DNA from: Acarospora socialis
Taxonomy: Eukaryota > Ascomycota > Lecanoromycetes > Acarosporales > Acarosporaceae
Direction of reading: 5' to 3'
DNA: 64,000 nucleotides
Assembly: GCA_025617375.2 (NCBI GenBank)
Contig: JAMYGW020000018.1
Location: 36,001-100,000 of the forward strand
Part shown: one piece after another, positions 57,633-64,000 of the stretch
How the letters are laid out: every line of letters starts with the position of its first letter
Numbering within the stretch: position 1 is the first letter of the stretch
Program-made: the position numbers and the translations under genes
Notes under the pieces: generated by a model
Seen by the model: only the letters and a program-made list of their open reading frames with translations
Database searches by the model: none
Told to the model about the DNA's origin: nothing

Positions 57633-60519
57633 TCATCTCGGTGGCTGTTTACGCTTCCCCGGCCCATTAGCTCCTGGCGCCGCGGTGCCGTAAAATAGAT
57701 GTGGTGGAATAGGACTTGGGCGGTTACGGCGGACCCGACGTACTCGGTCCAGGCACTCGTCCTTGAGATGCCCACCGTACTCCGGCGGAAGTGTGACATG
57801 CCTGGGGAAGGAAGATCCATCGGCCGGAGGAATCGTATCATCATCTGGAGATCGCAGGTGAACATTCATCCCGGTGGGGAATTGGTAGGTTTGGGACAGT
57901 GTCTGCGGACTGTTATTGGTATGTAAACTCGTCTTGTGTTCCACAGCGAGGCCAAACCTTTCGATTTGCCTTTTCGATGGCCCAGAGTCCCTCGCAAAAA
58001 ATAATCATCTCTTTGTCGTGACCACGACAATTGACGATCTGCTCCACGTTCGCGAAGAACTCCACTCGCGTGCCAGGGAAGGCTTCCAGGCTGGGCCGTC
58101 GGTTTAGGCCACTCTCAAAGTAGGGATGCAGCAAGCTACAAATGCACCGTGGAAGAGAGTCCGGTAGGAAGACCTCTCGCCTATCGTACGGCCGCTGCCA
58201 CGGCTGGTTCCAGCGGTCGTGTGTTGTTTGGCCGCGTGGCGGTTCTCGCTTTTGTTGACGAGGGCCCAGAGGGATGGAATTGACACTTGCCGTCCAGACA
58301 GACGGTCCGCTACCTGATTGCCCACCTCGTGCGGCTTTACTGGCACCTGATGCTGACATGGAAGCTACCAGGGCTTCTTGCGCTCCATGTGGTGCTCTTA
58401 TCCGAGTCGCATCCGTCGATGTGAGATGGTTGTTGATCGCTACTGAACCAACAGACCCGGTCGATTCTGGGCCACGTCCTGTTAGCTGTGCACCGCTCGC
58501 TGCAGTAGGGCTGTGGGGAGCTGCCAGCACATTCTTCAGTTGTTGCGGGCTGGTGCCTCCATCATGAGCCGGCGATGAGTTGGCATGTATATCCGCTGGT
58601 CTGGACGCGGACAATGCTGTGGATAGCCGAGTTTGGATGCGCTTTATCAGCTGCCGGTCCTTTTCGTCCTCCGGATCGAATGGTCGCGGTTGATCTGCCG
58701 CTCCCTGGGACGTCTCACTCAGCTCGGGTTCCGGAGCTCTCAGGGGTGCGACGATTACCCCTTGAGTTGGTCCTTCGTTTCCCTGCTTGAAAGGCTTGCC
58801 CTTCCTTGGCCTCTTGCTTGGCCTTCCTTTGGTGTTGGGATGCACACCGTGGTAACCTTCTTCAAGCGCCGGCGCCCCCTCCCCGGTATCAGTCCGTGCT
58901 CGTTTCCCAGAATCCCGTCCGGTTGAACTAGGTTCTCCAGGCTCAGAGCGTTGGCGCTCGATCTCCTCTGTTCTTGAGCTCGAGATCGGATCTTCGCGAG
59001 GTACTTCTCCCTGTCCTGCTTCACCGTACTGCTCGACTTTCTGCCTTTCCAGGTCGTTGGGGGCTGACGTACATGTCTCGCTGCCAAGCTCCTTCTGATT
59101 TTCAGAGTCCTGTGGGTTTTGCTTTTTCTTGACCGCAGCGTCGAAAGCCAAACGGTGTTGTAATTGCACCCCGTCCACCCCCAAGGCTTTTTCGTATGCC
59201 GATACCTGCCCCTTGAAGAATTGCAACTCGCGCCGCAGCGCAGCGACCTCCTTCGAGACTAATTCAAACGTGGAACCATCTGGTAGCATCTGGTGTTCTG
59301 CAGCCGAGGCTACCGGTTCAGACACCTCACTAATTTCCCTTTCCACAGGAGGCGTGTGCTCCTGTTCAGATTCCTCAAGGTCAACTACGTGGGACACCTC
59401 CTCCGCCAATTGGTCGACGAGGTTCGGCGTCTGGTCCCTTTCTATCGAACGGCAGATCGACACGTCCTCTGTTGGTGGTTCTCCCGAGTTCGAAATGACG
59501 TTGTGGGACTCCTCGTTGACATCACTCGATGTCCGCGGTTGAGCACTCGACACCGAACCCGACGCATTGCGGAGCTGAGCATTCTTCTCGCGGTAACGTC
59601 TGAAGACTTCCCGAATTACCTCTTTACTAGGTCTATGAAAATTGGCTGTCCCCTGCCGCTGTCTTCGTTCGTCATCATCAAATTCTTTCTGGTCCTTCTT
59701 CGAGAGTTTTGTCTTTCCGGCTCGCTTGGCCCACCAAGCGTCCGGGTCGTCCTTGAGCTTCACAGGTCTTTGTCTTGGTTGGTTATTATGTGCCTGTTGA
59801 GAAGGTTGTAACGCCGTGGCTTGCGGCACTGTCGGCGAGGTCCTGGTATTTGCGACGTTGACAGTCGTCGTGGGATTTCTCCGAGGCGGACCTGTCGTGG
59901 CGGACTCTGTTACAGGGGCTTTTCCGCTGTGGTTCGGTTCGTCAGCAGTTGCGGTATCTATCGAGGCCTGAGGCACGAGGCGGGTTGAGGTTCGGGCTGT
60001 CTTGGCAGCCTTCGTGGCCGGCAGTGTTATGGTGGACCCCGCCGCTGGGACACTCGCGTTGGGCTTCGATACGAGTCCTTTCGTGGTTGGTTTCCGGACC
60101 GGGCCTCGCCGTGCGAGATGACGTCGCCACTGTTCGTCGTTGTATTCCGAAGCGGAGCTCTCTTCGCTCTCGGAGGACGATGCTGAAGACAACTCCGCTG
60201 CCTCAATTGAGCGGACAACCTTGGTTGTGCGAACCGGTAGGCGTTGGCCGATGTTAAACGCCGGGGTTTCTGCAGGAAGCCGACTGATGGCAATCTCGGG
60301 GGTCTCCGCAATCTCTCTGAGCTTTGACCGATCGTCTTGTCCGGTCGGGCTCGCCGGGATGCTTGGTGCCTGACTGCCTCTTCGCTTTTTTTGCGCAACA
60401 TGCGAAAGTGTGCAAGACTCTGGCTCGTAGGTCTCCGCTCGGTGTGGACCTTCTCTTGCCTTGTGGGTTTGTACCCGCTCTGGGGAATCACCCTCCTGTT
60501 TCACAGTTTGTGGCTTCAT
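57633..60519 (-). CDS. Large disordered protein of unknown function
   Basis: Model: complement(57633..57902, 57958..60519), 943 aa. The 55-bp terminal intron (GTTTGG...CCGCAG) is phase 0 and links a downstream coding-like frame; without it the frame ends at 57913 (868 aa). The start is the ATG at 60519; an in-frame ATG at 60570 would add 17 leader-like residues. Most of the protein is Ser/Pro/Glu/Arg-rich disorder with basic clusters (KGRPSKRPRKGK). One helical basic patch is at about residues 250-330 (DDPDAWWAKRAGKTKLSKKDQ then EVIREVFRRYREKN). A short coiled coil follows (VAALRRELQFFKGQVSAYEKAL). The conserved-looking end includes CICSLLHPYFESGLNRRPSL and RVEFFANVEQIVNCRG. No domain is recognised; it is possibly nuclear. 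Confidence 0.6.
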
Positions 60520-62330
60520 GGCTGTACTTAAGGCAAGGAAGAGTCGAGTCGGTATGAGGAGACAGTTCAAGAGGGTGTTCGAAAGGAGAACTACAGAGCA
60601 ATCGATTTAAAAGGTCAAACACAAGTAACGAACACGGTGGTCAAAGTGCCCTGAGCTTTCCTGCGGTGGGCATGGATCTTCAGGAGAAGCGCGACGACAA
60701 GGGCACGCGGTATTAGCTCGGTTGGAAGAGCGTTTTCTCCACGCTGCCGACGCCCCCGGTCACATAGCTAGCCGCTAGCTCCTTTTCCAACGGCTTCATC
60801 CTCATCGGCAACTTGCTGCTCCACTATCCTCCAGCGCTAGAAATTCTTCTCAGATGACGCAAGCATACACATCAAGTGCCTCCAGCTGTGCCAACCGCGA
60901 CAGAACGCTGCTTGCAATCTCAATATGTGCATATCAAAGAAATTCATCGGAGCAGCATTGTCAAGGCCGCACCGCGCTGGAGTCTGGCAACTGTGCTCGT
61001 GGTCCGGTCTCGGAAACCAGCGGTGCAAGGGTGACACGGGCTGAGGCGTTCCTTAGCTGCTCCAAAACTACCTAGTTCGAGTACAGTCCCGAGTCGGGAC
61101 CAGGGGAGCTTGTATTGGAGATGACATGAATACATAGTTACACTTGTGCCTGCTACGATGAAAACTGAGCGTCGAGGATCAGGCTTGCGTAATAGCCGAA
61201 CTGTGTTCACAGCATGAACACTCCAGCACGATCCATTCTCGCTGTCGACGACTTATTTTTCGTTGTTAAGGTGGACGTCTACGATGGCAGTCCGTAAATC
61301 AACTTCTACAGGCCCCCTAAGGACTGGTGCTCGTAGTGGTCCTAGTGATACCGGAGATACGTACCGAAAATATAGCTCGCTGTGGCTTGCGCTGACCGCC
61401 TAAGCCATGCCCCTGACCAGCTCCATTCACATTTTTGACATGAATCTCCTGGTCAAGGCGAAATTCCTCACAACGAAATGTCTCCCTCACGCGCCATACA
61501 AGGAACAGCTCCGATGCCGATTGCAAAGACCGTACAAGCCGGGGGACAGAAGCCCCTGCAGAGAACGCTCAAAATTTTCCATGGCTGTACCACCAGTCAC
61601 GCATAAGCCAGCCCCTATTTGAGCAAACGCGTACACCTAACTGGGGGTAACGTGTACCGCGTGGTTCTAGCTTACAGTCCCGGTAGGTAAGTGTTTATCC
61701 CAGGATGTAGACATTTACTCATTTCCCCCCACCCAGGAGGGATAAACACTTACCGACTAGTACTGTAGATTATAGCGCCTGCACCGACTTTGAGCTAAGC
61801 ACCACGGCGTGCAGCAGCCCAAACAGCGGTAATCTCGGGTCAAGATTCTAACTTTCGAAAACGAGCATTTTTGCGAAGCCAATACAAATATCACAAGAAT
61901 TTATGCACTTTACAGCCGTGGAAGTAGACATTGGATATGCGTATCCCGCCCGCAGATTGTTCAGCTCGAAGTTGCCATCGGGGTTCTCTTGTTGCAAGAA
62001 GTCTAGGCTTCTGTTTGAATGAGAGATGATGCTGTGACCAGTGAAAAGTGGCTAGAGCGCTCCATGGCCTAGGAACCATAAAATAGGTGTCGCTATCTAA
62101 GTGTATTCGTCTGACGGTTTCTGTTCTTAGTCAGCTCTTGATTGCTGTAGCGTTGAGAGCTATTGTTTGCTGAATGGGGGATGTTATGGTTATACCCTAG
62201 GCCTATTGACTTACCCTGCGTTCACTTGCCTAGAAGTCGTCGCTTAGGCCTTATATATATCCCACACAGTAGCTAGAATGAAATAACAACAGACTTCATA
62301 CATAAAACTTGACTTAGATAGTCACAACTC
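60520..62330. other. Gene-poor region with hairpin
   Basis: 1.8 kb without a supported gene. It contains the 5' flank of the large disordered gene, a partial tRNA-like A-box near 60710 without a matching B-box, and the strong hairpin at 61686-61754. Open frames are short and lack signatures. Confidence 0.5.
61686..61754. repeat. Perfect 16-bp inverted repeat (hairpin)
   Basis: GGTAAGTGTTTATCCC at 61686-61701 is repeated in inverted form at 61739-61754, separated by 37 nt. It is not followed by a T-run terminator and is not next to a gene. It shares an ACTTACC core with the repeats at 63.0-64.0 kb. Confidence 0.85.
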
Positions 62331-62585
62331 TGTTACAACCATACCCTGATGGGTATGAACAGACTGACTTGTACACTGAAACAGCATTGACAAAAGAGCT
62401 ACCAGGGAGAAGTCACATGACTGTGTGCATGCTCAATGACAAGATGATGAGCTAGATGCTTGATTGCTCAATGTTGAGATGATGAGCTGAATGCTCAATC
62501 ACTCAGCAACAAGACATCAAGCTACAAGCTATATAGTAGGATCAATTTTCTTACAAAATTGATTGTGTTCAACTTAAGTAACTGT
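62331..62585 (+). repeat. Truncated chromovirus-type LTR
   Basis: Begins TGTTACAACC and contains the segments CTCAATGTTGAGATGATGAG, CTATATAGTAGGATCAATTT and GTTCAACTTAAGTAAC. These match the chromovirus LTRs in the nest in the same order. It ends abruptly at about 62585, where the LTRs normally continue for about 100 bp. CpG-free like the nest copies. Confidence 0.7.
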
Positions 62586-62589
62586 AAGC

Positions 62590-62715
62590 CCACTCCGGTT
62601 CGTGGAGGGCTAGGACCCTCTCGCGAGACCTTGCGTAACTAGTATGCTTAGTAAGCCAGCCTTCGCGAAGGGATAAAAGAACACACTTTCCCTTTTGCAA
62701 AGGCTAGCAACAATT
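62590..62715. repeat. Cluster of short palindromes
   Basis: Within 125 bp directly after the truncated LTR: TCTCGCGAGA at 62619-62628, CCTTCGCGAAGG at 62660-62671, a CTCC...GGAG hairpin near 62593-62607, and CCTTTTGCAAAGG near 62691-62703. No gene overlaps them. Confidence 0.7.
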
Positions 62716-63039
62716 CTATCTATGCATCCCAACTCTTAAAGTCCATTATCACGTAACTGCCAAGACCAGTCTCACAGTGTTGAAGGCTTTGCTTTAGGAG
62801 ATGAGGGGTCGAGTTCTGTTGTGAATGATTGTGATTAATTAATATGGAATTGCTTTTCAACTTTGAAAGCTGAGACTGAAAGTTCTCGTCACGTTGCGTT
62901 GATGCTTGATGACTGTGACAAATAATGACAACAGCTTCTTCATTTGTTATTGACAGCTTGCATGTTTTGTTGCATTTCAAGAGACTGATCAAACAGAATG
63001 TTGCATGCTGCACAGAGGAATTCCTGCCTGCCCTGATGG

Positions 63040-64000
63040 TCATTGACAGAATTTGTGAGCCTTGAGCTTCAATGTTGAGTCACCGGGTTGAGTCTTTGTC
63101 GGGGTGGTGATGGTCATCTTATTTTCTGCCGTCATTGACTTGCTCGGCGCTGACATTGTCCATGCATGTGGGCACAACGTCAACTTACCCGGCCCTGACA
63201 TCAATGCATGCGGGTTCCACGGGCCGTGCACCTCGAGAACGATTAGACACTTGCCCAGCCCTGACCGCGATGCGACATAAGCCGCGTGGGCGGGCGAGAC
63301 TTACCCGGCGGTGACCACAGTGCGCACGGCGTTTGGGCGTGAGTGCGTGCACAGGCGGGTGAAACTTACCGTGTGATAACCCTCACCACAAGGATAATGC
63401 AAGGTCCCACAAGCCATGTCCGCCCTGAGGCTACCCGCCTGTGACGAACAGCTTTGGTGCCGAAGACACTTACCCACCTGTGATCGTGCTCAGACGTCCG
63501 ATGAGCTGCAGCTTACCTCACAGTGATTTGTGTCACACCAAGCGGCCCCCGAGCGAAGTGCACTTACCCTGCGGGACTCACCCGGGGGTGACCGCGGCCA
63601 CCAACCGCATGCGCGGGCGAAACTTGCCCGGCGATGACTGCGGTGCGCAGGCAAGTGCGGGTGTGCACGCGGGCAAGACTTACCCGGCGGTGACCACAGT
63701 GCGCATGGCGTTTGGGCGCAAGTGCAGGTGTGCACAGGCAGGTGAAACTTACCCTGCCACGACGGGCCCTCACACGCTTCGCGAGCCGCGGGCTTACCCT
63801 GTGACGAACGATCGGTATCAGCGTGATCAGTGCCGGGTCAGAAACATCGAGGGGTTGATGTACAAAGTGACCCCACCTGTGACAGACAACCTCAAAAGCG
63901 CACACCGACCCCGCGGTGAGAAGTCTCACGAGCTTCGGTCACCGGCTTACCCGGTGATGACCACGGCAATGATATCTCAAGACCATCCATCCAAGTGATA
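63040..64000. repeat. Irregular repeat array with CTTACCC..TGAC motif
   Basis: At least a dozen spaced copies of a motif close to CTTACCCGGCGGTGACCAC occur at about 40-70-bp intervals up to the window edge (for example near 63186, 63300, 63470, 63562, 63678, 63746, 63950). Longer near-repeats exist: the segment with GTGACCACAGTGCGC and GGCGTTTGGGCG occurs near 63311 and 63690. A 185-codon open frame (63441-63998) crosses the array but reads the repeats and is not called as a gene. Confidence 0.7.

Noticed and set aside
60702-60775. tRNA-like segment with an A-box-like TAGCTCGGTTGG
   Set aside because: No B-box (GGTTCGANTCC) and no closing acceptor or T stem follow at the right distance, so it is not a tRNA gene.
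63441-63998. 185-codon open frame
   Set aside because: It reads through the irregular repeat array; the apparent peptide repeats follow the DNA repeats and no start context or motif supports it.

Overview
The window is nuclear DNA of a filamentous ascomycete, probably a Pezizomycotina species of Dothideomycete type. The genes carry introns of 42-159 bp with canonical fungal branch sites. The families are typical of such fungi: a CYP505 fused P450-reductase, an MFS permease, a FAS1 surface protein, an ankyrin protein, a probable DUF7587 protein and a small secreted protein. A 28.8-kb AT-rich transposon nest with RIP-like mutation lies in otherwise GC-balanced, gene-bearing DNA. The species cannot be named from this sequence.

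Left gene block (1-18.9 kb): a partial ankyrin-repeat gene (-) is divergent from an intact 8-exon CYP505-type fatty-acid hydroxylase (+, 1763-5473). It is followed by a small LEA-like protein (-), a secreted protein with a repeated C-terminus (-), an MBD4-like HhH-GPD DNA glycosylase with a long disordered N-terminus (+), an MFS permease (+) and a large conserved fungal protein of unknown function (+).

Transposon nest (18908-47695): 43-bp terminal inverted repeats and a 10-bp direct repeat bound one Mutator-like (MULE) DNA transposon. Its decayed transposase is split by insertions. A Ty1/copia element (+) sits in the transposase. A second copia copy (-) sits in the first. A Ty3 chromovirus C/D (-) sits in that. 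A younger chromovirus B (+), with a perfect 5-bp target duplication, sits inside C/D's RNase H domain. A third chromovirus A (+) lies at a junction without target duplication, best explained by recombination-mediated deletion. On reading through, the nest lacks CpG and is strongly depleted in CpC/GpG, while CpA and CpT remain common, so the mutation context is not Neurospora-type RIP. All three chromoviruses carry, antisense between the chromodomain and the 3' LTR, a cysteine-patterned reading frame matching a Zn(II)2Cys6 cluster. I consider this the most interesting feature.

Right gene block (47.7-64 kb): a two-exon DUF7587-like protein (+), a conserved unknown gene with an in-frame TAG (-) and a MITE-like element 44 bp upstream of its start, a two-FAS1-domain GPI-type surface protein (-), two disordered unknown genes that converge (55829-57230 + and 57633-60519 -), then a gene-poor end. 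That end holds a 16-bp hairpin, a chromovirus LTR fragment, a palindrome cluster and an irregular tandem repeat array rich in a CTTACCC motif.
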